This document shows positions 8,267 through 15,965 of a stretch of 16,536 bases of DNA, piece after piece. Below the pieces are notes generated by a model, which worked only from the letters and a program-made list of their open reading frames with translations, searched no databases and was not told the origin of the DNA. Numbering within the stretch: position 1 is the stretch's first letter; each line of letters begins with the position of its first letter. Made by a program: the position numbers and the translations under genes. The DNA is from Bordetella parapertussis. Its GTDB lineage: Bacteria > Pseudomonadota > Gammaproteobacteria > Burkholderiales > Burkholderiaceae_C. Where the stretch lies: the NCBI GenBank assembly GCA_945900685.1, contig CAMDJS010000036.1, forward strand, positions 1 to 16,536, read 5' to 3'.

Positions 8267-9400
8267 ATGACATACCCATGGTTGAAAACAAGTTGCTTGG
8301 CGCTGGCTTTTGTAATGGCTACACCAGCTTGGGCTGACCGCGTCAAAGATTTGGCGACCGTTGCTGCACAGCGCTCCAACCAACTGATTGGTTTTGGTTT
8401 GGTGGTGGGTTTGCAAGGCACCGGCGATGATGCATCCGTGCCATTCACCACGCAAAGCATGAAAGCCATGTTGGCACAAATGGGTGTGCGCATTGACGGC
8501 CCCATGTCTGACTTTGAGCAAGTCACATCGGCCAGCCGTATCGACATCAAAAATGCAGCAGCGGTGATGGTCACGGCCGATCTGCCGGGTTTTGCCAAGC
8601 CGGGTCAACGCATTGATGTGAATATTTCAGCCATTGGCAAGGCCACCAATTTGCGCGGCGGCAACCTGATCATGACGGCATTGCGCGGCGTGGACGGCGA
8701 AATTTATGCGCTGGCACAAGGCGCATTGACGGCAACCGGTATTGACGCGAGTGCAGCAGGTTCCAAGGTGGCAATCGGTGTTCCTACCGCCGCACGCATA
8801 CCGGCTGGCGCGATTGTCGAGCGCATGGTGGACACACCTTTCGAGAAGGCCGAGCATTTGATATTGAATTTGCGCGACAACGACTTTTCCACCAGCAGCG
8901 CCATGGTCTCAGCGATCAATTCAAAGTTCGGTGGTGATGTGGCCCAAGCACTCGATGGCACATCGATATCGGTACGAGCCCCCCAAGACTTGAATCAAAG
9001 AGTCACTTTCATGGGTATGCTCGAGAACATAGAAGTCACACCAGCCGAGCCGAATGCCCGCGTGGTCATCAATTCACGCACCGGCACCGTGGTGATCAAC
9101 CGCGCCGTGCGGGTGACCGCAGCAGCGGTGTCTCACGGGACTATTTCTGTGGCCATCACGGCGACCAATGAAGTCTCGCAGCCCAATCCATTAACCCAGG
9201 GACAAACCACCCCTGTACAAAACGCAGATATAGCTGTCACAGAACCCAAGAACCCGATGTTCCTGTTCAAGCCCGGTGTGGACTTGCGTGAACTGGTGGA
9301 TGCAGTCAATCAAATTGGTGCTACACCTTCTTCTTTGATTGCGATTTTGGAAGCCCTTAAGAGCTCAGGCAGTTTGCGCGCTGAGTTAATCATTATTTGA
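8267..9400 (+). CDS. flgI: Flagellar P-ring protein FlgI
   Basis: FlgI forms the P ring in the peptidoglycan layer, a bushing for the distal rod. It is exported by Sec and chaperoned by FlgA in known systems; flgA is not in this window. The 377-residue product has a Sec signal peptide (MTYPWLKTSCLALAFVMATP, then AWA cleaved before Asp24). The mature N-terminus DRVKDLATVAAQRSNQLIGF is the family hallmark, followed by GLVVGLQGTGDD. Further family blocks are KNAAAVMVTADLPGFAKPGQ, GGNLIMTALRGVDGEIYALA, ARVVINSRTGTVVINRAVRV, and the C-terminal VDLRELVDAVNQIGATPSSL with ILEALKSSGSLRAELIII. Length is normal. Only a weak CAGG at 8253-8256 precedes the ATG. Confidence 0.98.
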   Translation: MTYPWLKTSCLALAFVMATPAWADRVKDLATVAAQRSNQLIGFGLVVGLQGTGDDASVPFTTQSMKAMLAQMGVRIDGPMSDFEQVTSASRIDIKNAAAVMVTADLPGFAKPGQRIDVNISAIGKATNLRGGNLIMTALRGVDGEIYALAQGALTATGIDASAAGSKVAIGVPTAARIPAGAIVERMVDTPFEKAEHLILNLRDNDFSTSSAMVSAINSKFGGDVAQALDGTSISVRAPQDLNQRVTFMGMLENIEVTPAEPNARVVINSRTGTVVINRAVRVTAAAVSHGTISVAITATNEVSQPNPLTQGQTTPVQNADIAVTEPKNPMFLFKPGVDLRELVDAVNQIGATPSSLIAILEALKSSGSLRAELIII

Positions 9401-9410
9401 TGGCATAAGC

Positions 9411-9935
9411 ATGGCTGATATCACCAACCCCTCCGCTACAAGCGCCAAGTCCTATTTGGACTTCGGTGCCTTGGGTGAATTGCGCGGCAAAGCCCAGCGC
9501 AACGATCAAGGCGCGTTGCGTGAATCGGCAGAGCAATTTGAGGCCTTGTTCATACAAATGATGCTCAAGTCCATGCGTGAGGCATCGAACGTGATGAAAA
9601 GCGACATGCTGCATTCAGATGCGCAAGAAACTTTTCAAGGTATGTATGACAAAGAATTGTCGATGTCCATGGCCAAACGCAACGCTTTAGGTTTTGCAGA
9701 TGTGGTGGTCAAGCAATTGAGTCAGCAGCAATCGGTGCCCAGCACCGCCGAGATGATGGCTTTGCGGCAGCAAGTCAAACCGCTGACGGCAGCGGGCATG
9801 CCATTGAACAAACCGGTTTTGCCGATGAGCTTGCAGCAACCCGCACAAGTCGCCATGCCGCTGGAGCGTCAGGTGATCAAACCGCTGCGCATGAACCAAG
9901 CCATGCCTTTGGCGTCGGTGAGGAGTGAACCATGA
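9411..9935 (+). CDS. flgJ: Single-domain rod-binding protein FlgJ without muramidase
   Basis: FlgJ is the rod cap / rod-assembly chaperone. In E. coli and Salmonella and in many beta- and gammaproteobacteria it also carries a C-terminal peptidoglycan hydrolase domain. Here the 174-residue product has the rod-binding domain only: ESAEQFEALFIQMMLKSMRE (38-57), then MHSDAQETFQGMYDKELSM-like residues around 65-85 and NALGFADVVVKQLSQQQ (91-107). Residues 108-174 are a low-complexity tail rich in Pro, Met, Gln and Leu, with no glucosaminidase motif. The dual-domain protein is usually about 300 residues. The stop is clean and flgK overlaps it by ATGA, with AGGAG at 9921-9925, so there is no room for a lost domain. 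A separate hydrolase must open the wall in this organism (inference). Confidence 0.93.
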   Translation: MADITNPSATSAKSYLDFGALGELRGKAQRNDQGALRESAEQFEALFIQMMLKSMREASNVMKSDMLHSDAQETFQGMYDKELSMSMAKRNALGFADVVVKQLSQQQSVPSTAEMMALRQQVKPLTAAGMPLNKPVLPMSLQQPAQVAMPLERQVIKPLRMNQAMPLASVRSEP

Positions 9936-12900
9936 GCGACATGCTTGGTATCAGCAGCTCCGCCGTTGCCGCCTATCAACGTGCCCTAGGCACGGTCAGT
10001 AACAACATTGCCAACGTCGGAACCGAAGGCTACTCCAGGCAGCAGTCCACGTTGCAACAAAGTGCGCCGGCCAAGCAAGCCAATATGTACCTGGGTACAG
10101 GCGTGTTGTTCACAGCGGTCAAGCGCGCCTTTGACACGTTTGCCGAATCCAATTTACGCAACAGCAATACAGACTTGGCGACGCAAGAACCTTTGGTGAA
10201 TTACACCCAGCGTGTGATGGACATCATGGGCGATAAGAGCGTCGGATTGAGTTCAGCGCTGGATACATTTTTTGATGCCGCACGCAGTTTGTCGGTGGAC
10301 CCAGCGTCTACTGTGATGCGAACCAGTTTCATCCGCTCCTCTGAAGGCGTGGGTTCACGCTTTGCTGAGTTGTCCGGTCAGCTAGGTTTGGTGTCCACAG
10401 AAACTTCACAAGCGCTTGAAAGCGCAGCCAACCAGATCAATACGCTGACCGAGCAGTTGGCCTTGGTGAACCAGCAGTTGACCAAGTCACCGACGCTGGA
10501 AGGACAGTCTTCTGAATTGTTGGACCGTCGCGATTTGCTGTTGCGCCAAATTTCTGAATTTGCCCGAATCAAAACCAGTTTCACACCGAACGGCATCGTG
10601 TCTGTGAGTCTGGGAACCACCATGAAACAGAGTTTGGTGGTCGATGGATTGAAGTCCAGACCGATCGGTTTCGACCCTAATTCCATCAGCAAACTTGATT
10701 TGGTTCTCGATCCTTACGGACAAACAGAGCCTTTGTCAGGCACCAGCGGCGGCACCATGGGCGGCCTCAATACATTCATCAGCCAAGTGCTCGAACCTGC
10801 GCAAAAGGGGCTGGACTTCTTAGCCCAATCGTTTGTCAATGAAGTCAACACCATACAGCGGTCCGGCATTGACGGCTATGGCCAGCTTGGAGTGGATTTG
10901 CTTCGCATAGATGACAAAGCGGCTTCGGCGGCTGAAGGCATCAGGGTATTGCTGCAAGATCCGCTGCGCGTCACAACCGGCGGTTTATTTCGGGTCACTG
11001 AAAACCAAAACAACGCCAGCGATGTGCGTGCCAAAGTCAGTTTTCAGCCCAGCCCCATGCCTTTGGGTGTCAGCAATCCCTTGCTGACAAACAATCCCTT
11101 TACCAATAACCCGCTCAAAATTGAAGTGGGCGGCGGACGCTTGTTTGCCCCGGTGACAACGCTGGCTGCGGGCATGGACACCACCACCATTTATTTGGAC
11201 AACGTCAAGCCCGGGCAGCAACTGCATTTGCTGACAAGGGACGCCCGGCAACTGATTGGCGTGCCGTTGACAGAAGACGAAAAATTCCAGATGTTGAATC
11301 AGGAAAACGGCTTCAACTCTGCGTTGACTTACAGCGATGCGTATTTGAACCAGTCGGGTGAAAAAGGCTATTTGGGTACCAATGTGTTTTACGGCACCAA
11401 GGCCAGTGTTTTGTATGAACAGCAGTTCGACAAACTGGGACAACCGGATAAAGCCACGCCAACACCTGCGGTACTCACCAGCGGCCGGGTCATGCCAGTT
11501 GCATCATCCACAGACTTGGTGGTGGTGCCCAAAGGCGCCATCAAACTCAACGACATGGCCTTGGGTGAATTGAAATTGTTAGCCGGTGAGACGCTCGGCC
11601 CGCAGGAAGTTGCCGCTTGGTTGAATGCAGGTGTGGATGCCAATCCCTCGTTCACCTCTGACAAAACCACGCTGATCAATAAACTCACCTCGACTGCCGT
11701 GACCTTAGAGTTGAAAAACGCAGACGCGTTCTCGGACGCTGGCGGCGTGATCATGATTGGCGACGAACAGATTTACTACAGCGGTAAAGAGACCAATGCC
11801 GATGGAAAGTTAACTGTCTTAACCGGACTGGTGCGCGGATTCAATGGCACTGCCGCCATCAGCCACGCTCAGGCTGACACCGTCAGCGCCAACGATTTGA
11901 AGTACGCGGAAGTTTTCAACGAAATCCGCCTGTCTGCCTCCTCGCTGGACTTTCACAAAGAGTTGACGATCAACGGCGTGACCATCGGTAAATTGCCCGT
12001 AGGCGGCAAGTTCCCGGCCCAGTACAAAGACATGTTGAGTTTTGTGCAAGCCATCCAATCCAAAAGCGAATCAACCGGCGTCAATGCCCGCGTGGCGGAC
12101 AACGGTGATTTGATTTTGGAAAACATGCCCGGCTTTGAAGGTGAAAGCATTTCACTCGGCCCCTTTGATGAAGCGGGTAAACCTTCGAATGCTTTGAACT
12201 TGAATTTGAGTGAAGGCTCTGATCAGTTCCATGGCATGGTGCGCATGACGCGTCGACTCGGCGACCCAGCGAAATCTGACATCAGACTTTCATTTGGAGA
12301 GTACGGTCCTGCTGATAACCGCAAGACGGGCAGTCCTTTTGATTTGAGTCTGCTGGGCTTTCGCACAGCGGCCTACATAGAGGGCAAAGTCCCGGATGAC
12401 CTGTTGGTGTTTGTCACTGGTCAAGGCAAGGCGAATATTGCGACCAGCTTTGAAGGCCAACCTGTCGATCCCAAAGACAAATTACGGGATCAGAATTTAC
12501 AGATCAAATTCATTGAACCGGATCGCTACGTCATCATGGACGGCAAGACGGGCACTGAACTGGCCAACCGCCATTACGACAACACCGTGCTCGACCCCGT
12601 CATCGAGTACCAGGGTTTGTCCATCAAATTTTCACGTGCCCCGGATGTGGGTGATGTGTTTGCCGTCGATGGCAACCGCGATGGCATCGGTAACAACGAG
12701 AACATGCTCGTCATGGCCGATTTGTCACAGAAAAAAGTCATAGGCAATAAAACGCTTGCCGAAAGTTATATCGATCAGGTCAACAACGTCGGCAATGCAG
12801 CGCAGCAAGCCAAGATCACGCAGCAGGCATTGACGGTGGTGAATGAACAGGCCAAGAGCGCACGCGACAAAGTCTCGGGTGTGAATCTCGATGATGAAGC

Positions 12901-12997
12901 CGCTGATTTGATACGTTTTCAGCAGGCCTACCAGGCCGCTGCCAAAGCATTGCAAATTTCGGGTCAGTTGTTTGACTCCATTGTGCAAATCCGTTGA
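9932..12997 (+). CDS. flgK: Enlarged hook-filament junction protein FlgK (1021 aa)
   Basis: FlgK (HAP1) forms the first junction layer between hook and filament. The N-terminus is canonical: YQRALGTVSNNIANVGTEGY (15-34), NMYLGTGVLFTAVKRAFDTF (51-70), SSELLDRRDLLLRQISEFAR (193-212) and SGGTMGGLNTFI (272-283). The C-terminal D0 helix is also canonical: VSGVNLDDEAADLIRFQQAY (981-1000), then QAAAKALQISGQLFDSIVQI. Usual length is about 550. The excess lies between about 360 and 920. It includes a phage-like module at 604-650 and a Flagellin_IN-like stretch at 674-743 (FHKELTINGVTIG, FVQAIQSKSESTGVNARV, NGDLILEN). The start overlaps the flgJ stop, with AGGAG 6 nt upstream. The frame is continuous. 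No sigma-28 promoter of quality was found before it, so it is likely transcribed with the upstream operon. Confidence 0.96.
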   Translation: MSDMLGISSSAVAAYQRALGTVSNNIANVGTEGYSRQQSTLQQSAPAKQANMYLGTGVLFTAVKRAFDTFAESNLRNSNTDLATQEPLVNYTQRVMDIMGDKSVGLSSALDTFFDAARSLSVDPASTVMRTSFIRSSEGVGSRFAELSGQLGLVSTETSQALESAANQINTLTEQLALVNQQLTKSPTLEGQSSELLDRRDLLLRQISEFARIKTSFTPNGIVSVSLGTTMKQSLVVDGLKSRPIGFDPNSISKLDLVLDPYGQTEPLSGTSGGTMGGLNTFISQVLEPAQKGLDFLAQSFVNEVNTIQRSGIDGYGQLGVDLLRIDDKAASAAEGIRVLLQDPLRVTTGGLFRVTENQNNASDVRAKVSFQPSPMPLGVSNPLLTNNPFTNNPLKIEVGGGRLFAPVTTLAAGMDTTTIYLDNVKPGQQLHLLTRDARQLIGVPLTEDEKFQMLNQENGFNSALTYSDAYLNQSGEKGYLGTNVFYGTKASVLYEQQFDKLGQPDKATPTPAVLTSGRVMPVASSTDLVVVPKGAIKLNDMALGELKLLAGETLGPQEVAAWLNAGVDANPSFTSDKTTLINKLTSTAVTLELKNADAFSDAGGVIMIGDEQIYYSGKETNADGKLTVLTGLVRGFNGTAAISHAQADTVSANDLKYAEVFNEIRLSASSLDFHKELTINGVTIGKLPVGGKFPAQYKDMLSFVQAIQSKSESTGVNARVADNGDLILENMPGFEGESISLGPFDEAGKPSNALNLNLSEGSDQFHGMVRMTRRLGDPAKSDIRLSFGEYGPADNRKTGSPFDLSLLGFRTAAYIEGKVPDDLLVFVTGQGKANIATSFEGQPVDPKDKLRDQNLQIKFIEPDRYVIMDGKTGTELANRHYDNTVLDPVIEYQGLSIKFSRAPDVGDVFAVDGNRDGIGNNENMLVMADLSQKKVIGNKTLAESYIDQVNNVGNAAQQAKITQQALTVVNEQAKSARDKVSGVNLDDEAADLIRFQQAYQAAAKALQISGQLFDSIVQIR
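11741..11884 (+). other. Phage virion-like module within FlgK
   Basis: FlgK residues 604-651 read GGVIMIGDEQIYYSGKE, then LTVLTGLVRGFNGTAAISHA, then QADTV. This matches from memory a short module common in phage tail, fibre and other virion proteins: 'SGxxxIxxExIxYTG...xxGxxRGxxGTxAxxHxxGxxV'. It is seen here inside the FlgK-specific insert, in frame and between beta-rich stretches. Its function in those proteins is not well defined; in FlgK it may be a surface-exposed fold. The recognition rests on pattern memory without a database search. Confidence 0.6.
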
Positions 12998-13012
12998 TAA
13001 GGAGATGACACC

Positions 13013-13942
13013 ATGGTCATGAAAGTTTCTACCAGTATGTTTTTCGATCGCGCAAGCACCCAGTTGGGCAATGTGCAGGGAAGCATGGCCAAAACGCAAG
13101 AGCAGCTCTCCACCGGAAAGCAAATCACCAAACCCAGTGACGAGCCTGACAAGGCTTCTTTGGTGACCAGATTGGAGTCTGAGATTTCTCGCCAAAAAAG
13201 TTACCAAGGCAATATCAAGTCCGTGGAAATACGCTTGACGGCGGAAGAGACGGCGTTGCAAAACACCAGTGATGTGATGTTCCGCATCAAGGAGTTGTCC
13301 ATTCAGGCAGGCAGTGACACTTTGGGCCCAGCCGACCGCCGCACCATTGCACTGGAGATGACCGAGTTACGCAACCAATTGCTGAGCTTGGCCAATTCAC
13401 AAGACTCCAACGGCAATTATTTGTTCGCGGGCAGTCGGGTCAGTCAAATGCCATTTGCGCCGGATGCAAAAGGCGTGCTGACCTACCAAGGCGATCAAGC
13501 GCGCATGGTGGTGGCCGTGGGAGATAACCGACGCATGAACTTGAACATTCCGGGCTCGGATGCATTCGGTAATGTGGTGCGCGATGACGGCAAAGGCGGG
13601 CGCGTCGGTGTGGGTTTTTTCCAATCGCTCGGCGATTTGATCAATTCCGTCAAAGGCAGCGACCGTGTGGCTATTCAACGCGGCATATCCGAGATTGACA
13701 CCTTGCAACAAAGCGTGAGTGATGCGACCGCTCAGGTCGGTACCGATTTGAACGTGGTGGACTCACAAGCCAATGTGCTGGATGAAATCACTTTGCGCTT
13801 GAAAATCACCATGTCCGATATCCAGGATCTGGATTACACCGAAGCCATCACCAAAATGAACAAAGACCAATTGGCGCTGGAGGCAGCGCAAAGCAGCTTT
13901 GCCAAGATTTCCAAACTGAGCCTGTTCAATTACATCAACTGA
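13013..13942 (+). CDS. flgL: Hook-filament junction protein FlgL
   Basis: FlgL (HAP3) is the second junction layer, between FlgK and flagellin, and is a flagellin relative. The 309-residue product has the flagellin-like N-terminus (VSTSMFFDRASTQLGNVQGS) and QLSTGKQITKPSDEPDKASL at 31-50. The helical stretch SVEIRLTAEETALQNTSDVM follows, and then SNGNYLFAGSR, the FlgL signature. The C-terminal helix (residues 261-309) ends in LSLFNYIN. Length is normal, unlike its partner FlgK. TAAGGAG at 12998-13004 is 8 nt from the ATG at 13013; a second in-frame ATG at 13019 is possible but further from the ribosome site. It starts 15 nt after flgK, so flgKL are co-expressed. Confidence 0.97.
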   Translation: MVMKVSTSMFFDRASTQLGNVQGSMAKTQEQLSTGKQITKPSDEPDKASLVTRLESEISRQKSYQGNIKSVEIRLTAEETALQNTSDVMFRIKELSIQAGSDTLGPADRRTIALEMTELRNQLLSLANSQDSNGNYLFAGSRVSQMPFAPDAKGVLTYQGDQARMVVAVGDNRRMNLNIPGSDAFGNVVRDDGKGGRVGVGFFQSLGDLINSVKGSDRVAIQRGISEIDTLQQSVSDATAQVGTDLNVVDSQANVLDEITLRLKITMSDIQDLDYTEAITKMNKDQLALEAAQSSFAKISKLSLFNYIN

Positions 13943-13947
13943 TGGAT

Positions 13948-13974
13948 TCAAGTTTTCCGAACAACTTCCGATGA
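13948..13974 (+). promoter_or_regulatory. Sigma-28 (FliA) type promoter for fliD
   Basis: TCAAGTTT at 13948-13955, an 11-nt spacer, then TCCGATGA at 13967-13974. The enterobacterial consensus is TAAAGTTT-N11-GCCGATAA, so the -35 matches 7 of 8 and the -10 matches 6 of 8 with exact spacing. It starts 5 nt after the flgL stop and would begin transcription near 13981, leaving a leader of under 20 nt before the fliD ATG. Confidence 0.72.
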
Positions 13975-13998
13975 CCTAACAGATAACTCATATTCATC

Positions 13999-15435
13999 AT
14001 GGCTACAAATTTTGTCAGTGCTCTAGGTGCCGGTTCAGGGATGGACGTCAAGCAATTGGCGTTGGACTTGGTCAGTGCCGAGAAAACACCGCGCAAGGAC
14101 ATGCTGGATAAGAAGATCGCTTCTTCCAAAGCAGAGATCACCGGCTACGGCGGCATGATGTTTGTCATGTCTGAGTTGAAAAAGAAGTTTGCCGATATGG
14201 ACGACAGCTTCGACTTCGCCGGTTTGACTGTCAAAAATTCTCAGTCCAACGCTTTCGATGTTGAAACCTCAGCCAGCGCAGAGCCTGCTCAGCACGATGT
14301 CACCATCAGTCAAGTGGCGCGGGCTCAGCGCTCACTGACTGACGCTGGTTTCCCCGACAAAAACGGCACTGTCATTTCAGGCAGCGATTTCACCTTGACA
14401 TTGACTGTCGGCACTGGCGACCCCGTCACCATCACTGTGCCGGGCAACAGCACACTGGACGGTGTGAAGGATGCCATCAATTCGGCCAAAACCGGCCTGA
14501 GTGCACAGGTGATCGACTCCGGTATCGTTGGCGCCACAGACCGCTACAAAATCATGTTGACCGGTCAACCCGGATCCACCAACGCATTCAGTCTGACTTC
14601 TTCTATTTCAGCCATTGGTTTTGATACGGACTCCATCACCACCGACGGGGACGCCGCAAGCACTCTGCAAAAAGCCAGCGATGCATTGGTAACGGTCGAT
14701 GGTGTGAGCTACACACGCTCCAGCAACAAGATCACAGATATTGTCCCGGGCGTTACCTTGAATCTGCTGACCACCACCAGCGGCGCTGCGTCCATACAGT
14801 TGGACCGCGACACGGCGACCTTAAAGACCAAGTTGCAAGACATGATCACAGCCTACAACGATGTGCATTCATTCATCAAAATGGCGACAGACCCGAAATC
14901 GAGTGACGAAGATTTCGGCGCCTCCTTGGTAGGTAATGCCGCCGTCAAAAGCATTCACTCCAAGCTCAAACAAATGATTTTTGGCACTGCCAGTAGCACC
15001 GCCAACACCAACATCAAAGGCCTGCGCGATTTGGGCGTGAAGATGCAAGAGGATGGCACGCTGACATTGGACGAGAAAACTTTCACCACCAACAGCACGG
15101 CGCATTACGATGAGGCGGTGCAAATGCTGTCTGGCAACAGCGGCATGAGCAACGAATTTGGTGTGACCCGCAAAGGGGTGGCGACTGACATGAGCAGTTG
15201 GTTGACCAGCACCATGTCGGCCAGTGGCGCTTTGCTGCAAAACAGCCAAAGTGCAGAGAAAAAGATTTCCAGTTACCAAGCCCAATTGGCCACATTGGAA
15301 ACCCGCATGGCTTCCCTGCTTAAGCGCTATAACTTACAGTTCTCCGCGATGGAATCGATTGTGGGCAGAACCAAGAGCATGCAAACCAGTTTGACATCTA
15401 CCTTTGAAGGCATGATGAATGCTTACAAAAATTAA
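13999..15435 (+). CDS. fliD: Flagellar filament cap protein FliD
   Basis: FliD (HAP2) forms the pentameric or hexameric cap that folds flagellin at the growing tip. The 478-residue product begins FVSALGAGSGMDVKQLALDL, with the SGMD motif at 13-16. The N-terminal FliD domain runs to about 115 (QHDVTISQVARAQRSLTDAG). A Flagellin_IN-like segment lies at about 131-200 (FTLTLTVGTGDPVTITVPGN, STLDGVKDAIN). The FliD C-terminal domain follows, with ALVTVDGVSYTRSSNKITDI (229-248) and PGVTLNLL, ending in a coiled helix (KKISSYQAQLATLETRMASL) and the tip YNLQFSAMESIV. Length is typical (450-480). The ribosome site is weak. A sigma-28 promoter precedes it. It lies next to flgL, with no fliS or fliT following. 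Confidence 0.97.
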   Translation: MATNFVSALGAGSGMDVKQLALDLVSAEKTPRKDMLDKKIASSKAEITGYGGMMFVMSELKKKFADMDDSFDFAGLTVKNSQSNAFDVETSASAEPAQHDVTISQVARAQRSLTDAGFPDKNGTVISGSDFTLTLTVGTGDPVTITVPGNSTLDGVKDAINSAKTGLSAQVIDSGIVGATDRYKIMLTGQPGSTNAFSLTSSISAIGFDTDSITTDGDAASTLQKASDALVTVDGVSYTRSSNKITDIVPGVTLNLLTTTSGAASIQLDRDTATLKTKLQDMITAYNDVHSFIKMATDPKSSDEDFGASLVGNAAVKSIHSKLKQMIFGTASSTANTNIKGLRDLGVKMQEDGTLTLDEKTFTTNSTAHYDEAVQMLSGNSGMSNEFGVTRKGVATDMSSWLTSTMSASGALLQNSQSAEKKISSYQAQLATLETRMASLLKRYNLQFSAMESIVGRTKSMQTSLTSTFEGMMNAYKN

Positions 15436-15475
15436 TTCTTAAAGATACATTTAACTTTATTTAAAAAAATAAGCC
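15436..15475. other. AT-rich block after fliD
   Basis: The first 40 bases after the fliD stop are strikingly AT-rich compared with the rest of the window. TTATTT at 15457-15462 and AAATAA at 15467-15472 could pair over an AAAA loop, but a stem with no G-C pair is a poor terminator. The block abuts the flaG sigma-28 -35 element, so it may act as an AT-rich upstream promoter element (inference). Confidence 0.4.
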
Positions 15476-15502
15476 TCAAGTTATCTCTCCTCGTGCCGAT
15501 TG
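15476..15502 (+). promoter_or_regulatory. Sigma-28 (FliA) type promoter for flaG
   Basis: TCAAGTTA at 15476-15483, an exact 11-nt spacer, then GCCGATTG at 15495-15502. GCCGAT is the invariant core of the sigma-28 -10 element, and the -35 matches 6 of 8. Transcription would start near 15509, about 50 nt before the flaG ATG. Confidence 0.82.
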
Positions 15503-15510
15503 AAAGTTTG

Positions 15511-15536
15511 TGGTAATTTATGCCACAAAATTACCA
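15511..15536 (+). promoter_or_regulatory. Hairpin at the 5' end of the flaG leader
   Basis: TGGTAATTT at 15511-15519 and AAATTACCA at 15528-15536 are a perfect 9-bp inverted repeat around an 8-base loop (ATGCCACA). It begins within a few bases of the predicted sigma-28 start site and ends 10 nt before the ribosome site. It could be a 5'-protecting mRNA stem or, as DNA, a dyad operator. No U-run follows, so it is not a terminator. Confidence 0.55.
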
Positions 15537-15557
15537 GCCATTGGAAAAGAGGACAGC

Positions 15558-15953
15558 ATGGACAGTTCTAAATCAAGCACTGCAGTCAACATCAAGCCTG
15601 CAGTTACTCAAGGTGGTGTTTCTTCACCTGCGCCTAGGCTTGCTGTTCCTGAAAAATCGGTCTCGGTAGAGTCAAGTTTCGCCGACATTCGCAGCACCAA
15701 CAAGAAGGCCAGTGAAGCCATTGCCAATAGCCACAAAGAAATTGAGCAAGCTTTGGCAGAATTAAAGCGCCTCGCGGACAACTCCGGCAGGTCACTGGGA
15801 TTCTCTAAAGACCAGGCGGTCAGCGGTCCGGTGATCACGGTCACTGACAAGGAAACCGGTCAGGTCGTGAGACAGATTCCCAACGAAGTAGTGGTTCGCG
15901 TGGCCCACAATATTGAAAAAATGAAGGGCTTATTGTTCGACAAAAGCCTTTAA
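15558..15953 (+). CDS. flaG: Flagellar protein FlaG
   Basis: FlaG is a small flagellar protein often encoded beside fliC and fliD. Loss of it is reported to alter filament length in some species, but its biochemical role is unclear. The 131-residue product has a variable Ser/Pro-rich N-terminus, a helical middle (ASEAIANSHKEIEQALAELK, 51-70) and the conserved FlaG C-terminal block: SGPVITVTDKETGQVVRQIP (89-108) followed by NEVVVRVAHNIEKMKGLLFD. The ATG at 15558 is chosen because AAGAGGA at 15547-15553 lies 4 nt before it. An in-frame GTG at 15510 would put the start at the predicted transcription start and is rejected. The nearby sigma-28 promoter makes it a late gene. Confidence 0.93.
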   Translation: MDSSKSSTAVNIKPAVTQGGVSSPAPRLAVPEKSVSVESSFADIRSTNKKASEAIANSHKEIEQALAELKRLADNSGRSLGFSKDQAVSGPVITVTDKETGQVVRQIPNEVVVRVAHNIEKMKGLLFDKSL

Positions 15954-15965
15954 TGACTAGGGTTT

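Noticed and set aside
9802..9828. GCCGATGA inside flgJ as a sigma-28 promoter for flgK
   Set aside because: The -10 core is present, but the sequence 11 nt upstream (CATTGAAC) does not match a sigma-28 -35 element.
14172..14198. GCCGATAT inside fliD as a sigma-28 promoter
   Set aside because: The position of the -35 element reads TGAGTTGA, which is a poor match, and no gene follows that would need it.
15457..15472. AT-only hairpin after fliD as a rho-independent terminator
   Set aside because: The stem has no G-C pair and is not followed by a clear T-run; it is more likely plain AT-rich promoter-flanking DNA.
15510..15557. GTG start for flaG at 15510
   Set aside because: It coincides with the predicted transcription start and hairpin, has no ribosome site, and a good site (AAGAGGA) precedes the ATG at 15558.
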